Positions 6,747 through 14,295 are shown, counted from the first letter of the stretch. The stretch: 18,639 nucleotides of DNA from DATKMS01 sp041497995 (GCA_041497995.1 JBGQHM010000091.1:1-18639); one strand, 5' to 3'. Program-made: numbers and translations. The notes: generated from the sequence alone by a model not told the origin.

Positions 6747-7733
6747 ATGGAATTCCTGCTCCATAATCACAGTAGCTATCCACGCGTCGGTGACAAGCCT
6801 GGGCAGCAACGCCTGCGGCGCGCGCTCGCGGCCCGCGACCGTGCCGAGATCGACGCTGCCGAGCTCGCAGCGATCGAGCGTGCCACCGTCGATGAGATCG
6901 TCCACGAGCAGGAGCACGCCGGTGTCGATATCGTCACTGATGGACAGATCCGCTCCTACGATCCGATCTCCCACGCGATGGGCGCCCTCGATGGAGTGCG
7001 CATCAACGGTCTGCTCCGCTACTTCGATACGAACTTCTACTTCCGCCAGCCGGTGGTGCGCACCGCGCTAACGCGGCGCAATTCTCTTGCGCGGGACGAG
7101 TACGAGCTAGCGTCGATGGCAGCCCGCGTACCAGTCAAGCCAGTGCTGCCTGGTCCGTACACCCTGGCGCGGCTGAGCGTAGTCGAATCGGGCGCGTACG
7201 GTGGCGTGACGGCGCTGGCACACGCGATCAGCGAGGCGCTGGTCGCCGAGGTCCAAGACCTGGTACGCGCCGGCGCGCAGATCATCCAGATCGAAGAGCC
7301 CGCTATCCTCACGCACCCGGAAGACATCCGCCTGCTGCGGGAGCTGCTCGAGCCGCTGTGGGCGGCGCGCGGCGCTGCCCAACTCGCCGTCGCCACTTAC
7401 TTCGGCGACGCCGAGCCGCTGTACGCTCAGCTCAACTCGCTCCCGGCGGACATCGTCGCCCTGGACTTCACCTACAGCCCGCGGCTGGCAGCGACGGTCA
7501 CCGCGACCGGCGCCAGCAAGATGCTCGCGCTCGGCATGGTCGACGGCCGCAATACCCGGCTCGAAGACGCGGACACCATTGCGCGTCAGGTCGACGCGTT
7601 GCTGCAGCACTACACGCTGGACACGGTCCACCTGCTGCCGTCGTGCGGGCTCGAGTACCTGCCGCGGGATTGCGCCCGTGCGAAGCTGGAGCTGCTCGCG
7701 CGTGTCCGCCAACTGCTCACTGGGCAGAAATGA
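6747..7733 (+). CDS. MetE-like protein, catalytically degenerate half (Meth_synt family)
   Basis: Protein of 328 residues with a MetE-type TIM-barrel pattern: SYPRVGDKPG near the start, GVDIVTDGQIRSYD (59-72), KPVLPGPYTLARLS (131-144), AGAQIIQIEEPAILT (176-189), VATYFGDAEPLY and a final LLPSCGLEYLPR with Cys300. Compared with cobalamin-independent methionine synthase, the Asp-Gly-Glu that binds homocysteine is DGQ (Gln67), the QIDEP motif is QIEEP, and the His-x-Cys zinc pair is missing (TYF at 217-219). Only the last zinc-site Cys is kept. The protein is therefore probably not a stand-alone synthase and resembles the non-catalytic N-terminal half of MetE. The ATG at 6747 has no Shine-Dalgarno but lies just behind a good promoter. 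Its stop overlaps the next start by 4 nt. Confidence 0.8.
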   Translation: MEFLLHNHSSYPRVGDKPGQQRLRRALAARDRAEIDAAELAAIERATVDEIVHEQEHAGVDIVTDGQIRSYDPISHAMGALDGVRINGLLRYFDTNFYFRQPVVRTALTRRNSLARDEYELASMAARVPVKPVLPGPYTLARLSVVESGAYGGVTALAHAISEALVAEVQDLVRAGAQIIQIEEPAILTHPEDIRLLRELLEPLWAARGAAQLAVATYFGDAEPLYAQLNSLPADIVALDFTYSPRLAATVTATGASKMLALGMVDGRNTRLEDADTIARQVDALLQHYTLDTVHLLPSCGLEYLPRDCARAKLELLARVRQLLTGQK

Positions 7734-8743
7734 ATCGCACCGTCCTTCAACATCTCGGTATCGACCTGCCGTTGCTGCCGACCACCACCGTCGGCAGTCT
7801 GCCGAAGCCGCCGGATCTGGTAGCGGCGCGGGCACGCTTCGCGCGTGGTGAAATGTCGCAGCGTGAGCTCGATGCGATCACCGAAGAGGCCGTGCTGTTC
7901 TGGTTGCAGCGTCAGGAAGAGCTGGGACTCGACGTGCTCGTGGATGGGGAGATGTACCGAGGCGACATGGTCGCCTACTTCGCCGAGCAACTCGGAGGCA
8001 TGGAGCTCGGCGGCCTGGTGCGCGCCTATGGCAACCGCTACTACCACAAACCGGTGATTCGTGGTGCCGTGCGCTGGGAACAGCCGATGACCGTCGGCTG
8101 GTGGCGCTTCGCGCAGGCGCACACGACGAAGCCGGTCAAGGCGATCATCACCGGACCGTACACAATGATGGATTGGTCATTCAACGAACACTATCCCGAC
8201 CGCCGCAGCGCCTGCCTGGCCTTGGCGCACGAGATGCGCAAGGAAGTCGAAGCGCTGGCGGCGGCCGGCGCGAAGATCGTGCAAGTCGATGAGCCGGCGC
8301 TGTCGGTGCGGCCGGACGAGTTGCCGGTCGCCATCGAGGCGACGCGCATCGTCACCGAGGGCCTGCCGATTTACAGCATCACGCACGCGTGCTACGGCGC
8401 CTTCGAACACATCTACCCCGGCATGCTCAATCTCCCCACACACAATCTCGACTTGGCGATTTCACAGAGCGCCACCGACTGGATCGACCTGATGCGACGC
8501 ACGCCGTTCAGCAAGGACCTGTCGGTGGGCGTGCTCGATGTGCACACCTACACCGTCGAGTCGGTGCAGGCGGTGCGCGGCCGTATAGAGCGTGCTCTCG
8601 AGCTCGTGCCACGCTCTGCGTTGTGGGTGACACCGGATTGTGGGCTGAAGACGCGGACCGTTGAAGAGGCCATCGACAAGTTGGGAAACATGGTGGCGGC
8701 CAACCGCCTCGTGCGCGACGCGGCCGCTACACCACACTCATGA
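7730..8743 (+). CDS. MetE C-terminal-half-like methyltransferase (core-MetE type)
   Basis: Protein of 337 residues that aligns by eye along the catalytic C-terminal half of MetE. It has LPTTTVGSLPKP (17-27), LGLDVLVDGEMYRGDMVAYF (Glu74 in the homocysteine site), KAIITGPYTMMDWSF, KIVQVDEPAL (Asp187), THACYG with zinc-ligand His219 and Cys221, VGVLDVHTYTVESV, and WVTPDCGLKTR with zinc-ligand Cys304. At the position of the zinc-ligand Glu (E. coli IETSRSD), this protein has ISQSATD (Ser245/Gln246). It lacks MetE's folate-binding N-terminal half, as do 'core-MetE' enzymes that take methyl groups from a corrinoid. It starts within the stop of the preceding gene (ATGA) and ends the same way into the acetyltransferase gene. 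Methyl acceptor unknown; methionine synthesis is possible. Confidence 0.85.
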   Translation: MNRTVLQHLGIDLPLLPTTTVGSLPKPPDLVAARARFARGEMSQRELDAITEEAVLFWLQRQEELGLDVLVDGEMYRGDMVAYFAEQLGGMELGGLVRAYGNRYYHKPVIRGAVRWEQPMTVGWWRFAQAHTTKPVKAIITGPYTMMDWSFNEHYPDRRSACLALAHEMRKEVEALAAAGAKIVQVDEPALSVRPDELPVAIEATRIVTEGLPIYSITHACYGAFEHIYPGMLNLPTHNLDLAISQSATDWIDLMRRTPFSKDLSVGVLDVHTYTVESVQAVRGRIERALELVPRSALWVTPDCGLKTRTVEEAIDKLGNMVAANRLVRDAAATPHS

Positions 8744-9555
8744 CCCGAGACGAAATCGCACGGCTCTTGGACGGGCTCAATCTGCGCGGCAATCAGGTCG
8801 TCGTGCATGCGTCGCTCTCCAGCTTCGGGCGCGTCGAAGGCGGCGCCAGTGCGCTATGCGCAGCGTTGCTGGATGCGGTGGGCGACGGCGGCACGATCCT
8901 GTTGCCGGCGTTCACGGCCGCCGAGACGTTGAGTGGTCGCACGGTGGGACGGCCGGTGGCGTACCATCCGGATCTGCCGGTGAGCCGCGAGATTGGCGTC
9001 GTCGCCGAGGCATTCCGTCACCTGCCGGGCGCGCTGCGCAGCAGTCACCCCACGCACTCGTTCTGCGCGTGGGGCCGCCAGGCGCGCGAGGTTCTATCGA
9101 CGCAGCGTGACAACAACCCGCTCGGACCGCTGAAGAAGCTCAACGTGGTCCAGGGCCAGGTGCTGTTGCTCGGTACCTCGTTGCAGGCGGCCACTGCCGT
9201 CCATCTGGCACAGGAGCGCGTTGGCGCGCCGGCGCTCACTCGCCGCACCGCCTTGCGGGTGAACGCCGCCGGTTATGCAGAACGCGTCGTGCTAGAGAAC
9301 GTGCCCGGATGCAACCTCGGCTTCGTCAAACTGGAGCAGCATCTCGACCCATCCAAGGTCCGGTCGGTCCCGCTGGCACGCGGCGCGGCACGCAAAATCC
9401 CCATTCGCTATCTCGTCCAACTCGCTACCTCGGTGCTCGAACACGATTCGCAGGCCCTGAGCTGCGACCGCCCGGACTGCGAGAGCTGCACCGGGCAGCA
9501 TGCGGCGGTCAGCGAGGACGCGCCCGACGGACCTGTGCTTGACACACCGGGCTGA
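8740..9555 (+). CDS. AAC(3)-family (YokD/FrbF-like) N-acetyltransferase with C-terminal Cys cluster
   Basis: Protein of 271 residues of the Antibiotic_NAT family, acetyl-CoA-dependent enzymes that acylate amino groups. Visible motifs are VVHASLSSFGRVEGGASAL (21-39, the family's N-terminal signature), GTILLPAFT (51-59), SSHPTHSFCAWG (101-112, the conserved His-Pro segment with the catalytic His region) and NPLGPLKKL (126-134). The family contains aminoglycoside 3-N-acetyltransferases, but also biosynthetic members such as FrbF, so the name does not imply resistance. Unusual is a C-terminal CDRPDCESC (Cys242, Cys247, Cys250), which could bind a metal. It is translationally coupled (ATGA) to the MetE-like pair, suggesting a shared substrate rather than drug resistance. 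It ends 10 nt from the convergent larA-like gene. Confidence 0.85.
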   Translation: MTRDEIARLLDGLNLRGNQVVVHASLSSFGRVEGGASALCAALLDAVGDGGTILLPAFTAAETLSGRTVGRPVAYHPDLPVSREIGVVAEAFRHLPGALRSSHPTHSFCAWGRQAREVLSTQRDNNPLGPLKKLNVVQGQVLLLGTSLQAATAVHLAQERVGAPALTRRTALRVNAAGYAERVVLENVPGCNLGFVKLEQHLDPSKVRSVPLARGAARKIPIRYLVQLATSVLEHDSQALSCDRPDCESCTGQHAAVSEDAPDGPVLDTPG

Positions 9556-9565
9556 CGCGCCGCAC

Positions 9566-10879
9566 CTACGCCGCGTCGTCCATCCAGGCGCGTCCGAGCG
9601 CCAACTTGCGTCCCCGCACCGTGGCAAGCACATATGGTCCTTGCGGGAGCACTGCAATGTGCGCCGCCGTCCCATAGCGCGCCACAGCATGAGCGAGGGC
9701 TTCTTCCACCGTTCGCGCCGGCGTGACGAGTAGCGTTCGCACGATGTCGGCAGCCAGACCGTGCGTCACCACAACGACCTCGGCTTTTCGGAGGACCTGG
9801 CAAAGATGCTGCACCATCCACTGATCGATGTGGAAGAAACCCGGCCGGGTGATGCGCTCCATGAAAACATCATTGCCGCGCGCGTCGCGTAGCAGGTCCT
9901 GGAAGTCCTGGCTGCCGATGCCCTCGGTGAGCGCGCTGGCCAGAATGATCGTACCGCCCCGGCGGACGATGTTGAGCGCACCCGTGAGGCCTTTGATCGA
10001 TTGGTAGAAGGTCTGATCGAGCGGGTAGCCGCCGGCTGACGTCACGACAACGTCGGCCGGTGCCGGCAGATCGACGCGGACTTCACGCTCCACCGCTCGC
10101 ATCCCGGCCGCGTGCGCCCGCTCGATGTCACCCGCGAACACGCCGGTGAGCCGGCGGGCACGATCAATCGACACGTCGACCATGAAGTCGACGCGCGCCA
10201 GCCGTGCGATCTCCATCAAGTCCTCGTGGAACGGGTTGCCATCGGTGATTCCCGGCCCAACATTGTCCTCCAGCATATGCGCGCCGTGGGCGCTCTTCAT
10301 CGTCTCAACGCCGGCCAGCCCCGGTGCGACGGCTTTGCGCCCGCCCGAGTATCCGGCCATGAGATGTGGCTCGATGAGACCGGTTACGATCTTCAGATCG
10401 GCGGCCACGAACCCGCGATCGAGCGAGATCTCCGTGCCGCGCGTCGTGCGGCCGAGGTGCACGTGCTCGGCTATGTCGCGCGCGTCGTGGTTGCGGAAGC
10501 GATAGCGCTCGACGATCTCGGCGCTGGTCATCTCGACCAGCTCCGCGCGCGTGTTGGCGCGGTGCAGTCCCGTCGCCACGAGGATCTCGATGCGGTCACG
10601 CGCGATGCCAGCAACCTCGAGGGTACGCAAGGTGGGCGGCAGCACCAGGCCGTTCGGGACCGGGCGTGTCTTGTCCGAAATCACCACCACCGCATCGCGC
10701 CGCCCGTACGCCACGTCGCGCAGTGGGCGCGCCCCGATGGGCGCAACCAACGCCTGTTCGACTGCGCCCGCGGGGTCGTCGAGGGGCGCGCCCTTCGACG
10801 GATTCACCACGGAGACCCGCAGCCCGTCCGGCACGGTGATCGGCAGTCCGCTGCGGTCGTAGTCGAGGCGAATGTCCAC
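9566..10879 (-). CDS. larA: LarA family nickel-pincer racemase/epimerase
   Basis: Protein of 437 residues matching LarA (DUF2088) end to end. LarA uses the nickel-pincer nucleotide cofactor, covalently held by a lysine, to interconvert 2-hydroxyacid stereoisomers by hydride transfer. The key residues are all present two positions before those of Lactobacillus plantarum LarA: His106 (GLHR), His172 (PHLMAGYSGGRK), Lys182 and His198 (KSAHG). The SDKTRP loop (68-73) and the FYQSIKG segment (Tyr292, Gln293, Lys296) also match. The substrate may differ from lactate, as this family is broad. The cofactor makers LarB, LarC and LarE are not in the window. The start is GTG (10879), 4 nt after the recR stop, with no Shine-Dalgarno seen, so it is likely the last gene of the dnaX-ybaB-recR operon. 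Confidence 0.85.
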   Translation of the reverse strand: MDIRLDYDRSGLPITVPDGLRVSVVNPSKGAPLDDPAGAVEQALVAPIGARPLRDVAYGRRDAVVVISDKTRPVPNGLVLPPTLRTLEVAGIARDRIEILVATGLHRANTRAELVEMTSAEIVERYRFRNHDARDIAEHVHLGRTTRGTEISLDRGFVAADLKIVTGLIEPHLMAGYSGGRKAVAPGLAGVETMKSAHGAHMLEDNVGPGITDGNPFHEDLMEIARLARVDFMVDVSIDRARRLTGVFAGDIERAHAAGMRAVEREVRVDLPAPADVVVTSAGGYPLDQTFYQSIKGLTGALNIVRRGGTIILASALTEGIGSQDFQDLLRDARGNDVFMERITRPGFFHIDQWMVQHLCQVLRKAEVVVVTHGLAADIVRTLLVTPARTVEEALAHAVARYGTAAHIAVLPQGPYVLATVRGRKLALGRAWMDDAA

Positions 10880-10883
10880 GGAC

Positions 10884-11483
10884 TTACATCTCTCGCCGGC
10901 CTTCGAGCGCCTTTCCCAGCGTCATGGTATCGGCGTACTCGACATCCGAGCCCATCGGCAGGCCGTAACCGATGCGCGTGACGCGGGCACCGAGGGGTTT
11001 GATCAGCCGCGACAGATACAGCGCCGTCGCCTCACCCTCGACTGTCGGATTGGTCGCGATCACCACCTCGTGCACGCTACCGTCCTGCAGGCGGCGCAGC
11101 AGCTCCGCGATGCGCAGCTCCTCCGGTCCGACGCCGTCGAGCGGCGCCAGGCAACCGTGCAGAACGTGGTAGCGTCCCTTGAACTGTCCGGACCGTTCCA
11201 GCGCAATGAGATCTGCAGGTCGTTCAACGACGCAGATCGCGCCTGCGTCGCGCTGCGTATCACTACACAGTGTACAGGGGTCGTCGGCCGTGAGGCCGAG
11301 ACACACGGAGCACAGCCGCGTGCCCTCGCGCATCTTAACGAGGGCGTCGGCCAGCCCGTCCACGTCGCGGCGCTCGGTGCGCAGGAAATGAAACGCCAGG
11401 CGGGTCGCCGTCTTCTCACCGATGCCGGGTAGCTTGACGAGCTCCTGGATCAAGCGCGCGAGCGGCGCAGGGAGTGCAGACAT
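10884..11483 (-). CDS. recR: Recombination mediator protein RecR
   Basis: Full-length RecR, 199 residues. It acts with RecF/RecO to load RecA on gapped DNA. It has the N-terminal helix-hairpin-helix (about 8-32, LVKLPGIGEKTATRLAFH), a four-cysteine zinc finger (Cys58, Cys61, Cys70, Cys73) and the Toprim domain (about 80-175, ICVVERPADLIALE...VIATNPTVEGEATALYL), followed by the C-terminal RecR strand (ARVTRIGYGLPMGSDVEYAD). Only 1 nt separates its ATG from the stop of ybaB, so it is translated by coupling, consistent with the lack of a clear ribosome binding site. Confidence 0.97.
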   Translation of the reverse strand: MSALPAPLARLIQELVKLPGIGEKTATRLAFHFLRTERRDVDGLADALVKMREGTRLCSVCLGLTADDPCTLCSDTQRDAGAICVVERPADLIALERSGQFKGRYHVLHGCLAPLDGVGPEELRIAELLRRLQDGSVHEVVIATNPTVEGEATALYLSRLIKPLGARVTRIGYGLPMGSDVEYADTMTLGKALEGRREM

Positions 11484-11484
11484 G

Positions 11485-11811
11485 TTAGAGATTCATTCCC
11501 GGGATTTTCAGTCCACCGGTGACCTTCTTCATTTCGTCCGCCATCATTTCCTGCGCTGTGTGGATGCCTTGGTTGACGGCAGCAATGACGAGATCCTGCA
11601 CCATCTCGATGTCCCCCGACTTCAGCACCTCGGGATCGATGCGCAGCGCAACGATCTCCAGGCGGCCGCTGACCACGACGGTGACCATGCCGCCCCCGGC
11701 GGTCGCTTCGACGGTCCGCACCCCCGCCTGCTCCTGAATCTGGCCGAGGCGCTCTTGCAGCTCCTGCGCTTGCTTCATGATGTTGCCCAGCGGTCCGAAT
11801 GCTTTGCTCAT
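11485..11811 (-). CDS. ybaB: YbaB/EbfC family nucleoid-associated protein
   Basis: Protein of 108 residues, the usual length. It has an N-terminal coiled helix with a Met- and Gln-rich face (NIMKQAQELQERLGQIQEQ), a central sheet (GGGMVTVVVSGRLEIVALRIDPEVL) and a C-terminal helix ending MADEMKKVTGGLKIPGMNL. Family members bind DNA as homodimers and sit between dnaX and recR in very many bacteria. The start codon overlaps the dnaX stop (ATGA, 4 nt). Confidence 0.96.
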   Translation of the reverse strand: MSKAFGPLGNIMKQAQELQERLGQIQEQAGVRTVEATAGGGMVTVVVSGRLEIVALRIDPEVLKSGDIEMVQDLVIAAVNQGIHTAQEMMADEMKKVTGGLKIPGMNL

Positions 11812-13502
11812 GCGTTCTCTCTTCCGCGCCGCGGGCGCGCCTTCACTTCTTGCACCTGGCCCCCGAGTATCTCGACAGCGGCGCGCACGGCGGGATTGTC
11901 CAACGCTGCGGCATGGAGCGCTGCGGGGCTCTCGGCTGGTTCCGCAGCCGCAGCGCCAGCGGCGTCGACATCAACCGCGTTGACCGTCACGCGGAGGTCG
12001 CGCCCGAAGAAACGCCGCGCCAATTCTTCCACCAGTTGCGCGTGGTCGCGCTGCGCGAGGTAGTCGTAGTAGTAGCCACGCGGGACATTCAGTGTGAGCC
12101 CCGGTTCGTCTAGACGCGGCACCTGACTCTTGCTGACGTACGGCAGCAGCGTCACCTTCTCCTTGCCCACGAAGGCGACGAACCCTTCCCAACTACGGTC
12201 ACCCGCGGGCACCGCCGGTTGCGCGACTGCGGCTTCCGGTTCCGGCTCGGACGCAGCACGCTGCGAGCGGGTCGCGGGTTGCGGACGTGGCGGCGCTGGT
12301 ACCCGAACGGCCGTGGCCGCCGGGCCGGCAGACCCGACCGCGCCGTTCGTTGCACCGCCGAGCCGGCGATCCAGATCGTCGAGCCGGTCTAGCAACTCCT
12401 CGACGGCCACGATCGGCGTCAGCGTCGCCAGCTTGATCAACGTCATCTCCATCACGAGCTTCGGATACGGTACGCGGCCAACTTCGTTCTCCGCGGCCAA
12501 CATCAGACGGAACGCCCGGTCGAGGTCGGCAGCACTCATCTTCTGCGCCTGCCGCTGCACCTCCGCGCGTTCCTCATCCGGCAGATCGGGAAGCAGATCG
12601 GCGCTGGGGAGGACGCGCGCCACCGACAAGTTACGGAAGTGCTCGAGCAGTTCCCGCGCAAAGCGTCGCATGTCCTGACCGTACAGGTGCAGCTCGTTGA
12701 GCAGCTCGAGAGCGCGCTGTGGATTGCGTTCAACCACGGCGTCACCTACGGCGTAGAGAATCTTGCGGTCGGCGAGACCCAACGACGCTACGACGTCCTC
12801 ATCGCGCACCGTCATCCCCGCAAAGGCGATGACTTGGTCGAAGAGCGACTGGGCGTCACGCATGCTCCCCTCACCCTCGCGGGCGATGAGGAAGAGCGCG
12901 TGCTCGCTGACCTCGACCCCTTCGCTGCGCGCGATGTGCATCAAGCGATCAGCAATCAGGCGGAAGGGGATGCGCTTGAAGTCGTAGCGCTGGCAGCGCG
13001 AGTGAATGGTGTGCGGTACCTTGTGCGGGTCAGTGGTGGCGAAGATGAACTTCACGTGCGCCGGCGGCTCTTCCAGCGTTTTGAGCAGCGCGTTGAAGGC
13101 ACTCGTCGACAGCATGTGCACTTCGTCGATGATGTAGATCTTGAAGCGGCTCTTGGCCGGCTGGTAGCGCACGTTCTCGATGATCTCGCGGACGTCGTCG
13201 ACGCCGGTATTTGAGGCGCCGTCGATTTCGAGGACATCGACCGCCGTACCGGCCGTGATCTCCTGACAGTTCACGCAGGTGTTGCAGGGGGTTGGTGTGG
13301 GTCCCTGGACGCAGTTGAGCGCCTTGGCGAGCACGCGCGCCGCGGTCGTCTTGCCCACCCCCCGCACGCCGGTAAACAGGAATGCGTGCGCCACCCGGTC
13401 GCTGCGGATGGCGTTCATCAGTGTCTGGCTGATGTGTTCCTGGCCGACGATCTCGTCGAAGGTTTGCGGCCGCCACTTACGGGCGAGAACGAGGTAACTC
13501 AT
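11808..13502 (-). CDS. dnaX: DNA polymerase III subunit gamma/tau
   Basis: Clamp-loader ATPase of 564 residues. It starts with the near-universal MSYLVLARKWRPQTFDEIVGQEH. Walker A is GVRGVGKTT (45-53). The zinc module uses Cys64, Cys73, Cys76 and Cys79. The DExx box is IIDEVHMLS (124-132), sensor 1 is FATTDPHK, and the arginine-finger SRC is at 168-170. After the clamp-loader domains there is an Ala/Pro/Arg-rich linker (about 385-440), then a compact tau-like domain (about 440-535, WEGFVAFVGKEKVTLLPYVSKS). It is shorter than E. coli tau (643) and longer than gamma (431). I saw no long A run on the coding strand that would support programmed frameshifting. No Shine-Dalgarno precedes the ATG, which abuts a large inverted repeat. 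Confidence 0.97.
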   Translation of the reverse strand: MSYLVLARKWRPQTFDEIVGQEHISQTLMNAIRSDRVAHAFLFTGVRGVGKTTAARVLAKALNCVQGPTPTPCNTCVNCQEITAGTAVDVLEIDGASNTGVDDVREIIENVRYQPAKSRFKIYIIDEVHMLSTSAFNALLKTLEEPPAHVKFIFATTDPHKVPHTIHSRCQRYDFKRIPFRLIADRLMHIARSEGVEVSEHALFLIAREGEGSMRDAQSLFDQVIAFAGMTVRDEDVVASLGLADRKILYAVGDAVVERNPQRALELLNELHLYGQDMRRFARELLEHFRNLSVARVLPSADLLPDLPDEERAEVQRQAQKMSAADLDRAFRLMLAAENEVGRVPYPKLVMEMTLIKLATLTPIVAVEELLDRLDDLDRRLGGATNGAVGSAGPAATAVRVPAPPRPQPATRSQRAASEPEPEAAVAQPAVPAGDRSWEGFVAFVGKEKVTLLPYVSKSQVPRLDEPGLTLNVPRGYYYDYLAQRDHAQLVEELARRFFGRDLRVTVNAVDVDAAGAAAAEPAESPAALHAAALDNPAVRAAVEILGGQVQEVKARPRRGRENA

Positions 13503-13510
13503 GGCTGATG

Positions 13511-13589
13511 GCTTATGGCAGATCGCGTATGGCGCACCGCCGCTTCGCTATGGCCTCCGACCACGTGCCATATGCGATCAGCCATACGC
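13511..13589. repeat. Imperfect 23-bp inverted repeat between dnaX and the SRP RNA gene
   Basis: Arm 13511-13533 (gcttatggcagatcgc...) and arm 13567-13589 match as inverted copies at 20 of 23 positions, separated by a 33-nt loop. Each arm is itself built of two TATGGC-containing halves around GATCGC, and a further TATGGC lies in the loop. The structure begins 9 nt upstream of the dnaX start codon and resembles REP/BIME-type elements. A T run that would make it a terminator is absent. Confidence 0.75.
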
Positions 13590-13608
13590 GTGTCTGGCGG
13601 TCACTGTT

Positions 13609-13710
13609 GATAGCTAGGTTTCCCCACGGCACAGAGAAGCCTTCGGTACCGCTGCTTCCTTCCGGACCTGACGGGGTTCGCGATGCTCTCTTGCGCGGGA
13701 CCTAGCTATC
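13609..13710 (-). ncRNA. ffs: Bacterial small SRP RNA (4.5S type)
   Basis: The minus strand carries the invariant SRP RNA apical segment GTCAGGTCCGGAAGGAAG followed by CAGC, which binds the Ffh M domain. The two ends are perfectly complementary over 10 nt (gatagctagg at 13609-13618 with cctagctatc at 13701-13710), closing a long rod of about 100 nt with no Alu domain. The RNA pairs with Ffh to target membrane and secreted proteins co-translationally. The exact mature ends may be a few nucleotides inside. It lies between tRNA-Ser and dnaX, a widely conserved position. Confidence 0.95.
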
Positions 13711-13734
13711 ACCACTGACCACCACTCGCTTCCA

Positions 13735-13751
13735 AGCAGGATCGAACTGCT
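13735..13751 (-). other. Possible tRNA remnant: an isolated perfect T-arm
   Basis: The minus strand reads AGCAG TTCGATC CTGCT: a 5-bp stem with the consensus 7-nt T loop and the G53-C61 closing pair. No matching D-arm, anticodon arm or complementary acceptor strand is found nearby. It lies 77 nt past the end of tRNA-Ser. It could be a decayed tRNA end, or chance. Confidence 0.3.
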
Positions 13752-13826
13752 CGACTTCTGATGTTGGCACGGAGCGCGGTGTGCGTCCAGCCCGCAACAC
13801 AGCCACGCACCCCGGGTTTGAAACGA

Positions 13827-13913
<87 letters not shown>

Positions 13914-13964
13914 GCAGGGAAGCTCCATCCACCGTACGACAGTGTCTGGAGCACTGATCGCCGG

Positions 13965-14138
13965 TCATTCGCGGACCACCTTGCTAGCGACTGGAACCTC
14001 TCTCTTCGACAGCGAGAGACGGAAACCGTTCTTGGAACTCTCGGTCTTGCTGCCTGAATCCTTGCACGCCACCACCGTCACAGGTGCGCCCAAGCACGCA
14101 GCGAGGACCATCATGAAAGCAAATTGCTTGCGCTGCAT
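13965..14138 (-). CDS. Small putative lipoprotein, 57 residues
   Basis: The peptide begins MQRKQFAFMMVLAACLGA: a positive n-region, then a hydrophobic core, then VTVVACKDSGSK. The Cys at about residue 25, preceded by Val-Val-Ala, is a plausible though imperfect lipobox, with Ser/Lys-rich sequence after it. The mature part is only about 33 residues and ends in a basic-hydrophobic tail. ATG 14138 was chosen because AGGAG stands 5 nt before it; a longer frame would add five residues. I do not recognise a family. It stands alone between the tRNA-Ser gene and the RRM gene on the same strand. Confidence 0.5.
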   Translation of the reverse strand: MQRKQFAFMMVLAACLGAPVTVVACKDSGSKTESSKNGFRLSLSKREVPVASKVVRE

Positions 14139-14295
14139 CACCGCTCCTGCCACTCCACCCTTCGGTTGACTTGTAGCGGCGTGCCGCTGTCCTCGTCAAC
14201 TGTGATGGCGTAGATACCGGTGGGCGTGATGCGGCGGTGCTACAGCGGAGCGCCGCCAGAGTAAGGAACCGGGGACCTGTCGAGACTATACTGCC

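Noticed and set aside
8740..9555. Aminoglycoside resistance gene
   Set aside because: The family match is real, but genomic context (coupled to MetE-like genes), the Cys tail and no mobile-element setting argue against a drug-resistance role.
11808..13502. Programmed frameshift making a gamma form of DnaX
   Set aside because: No long A run or A-AAA-AAG-like heptamer was seen on the coding strand.
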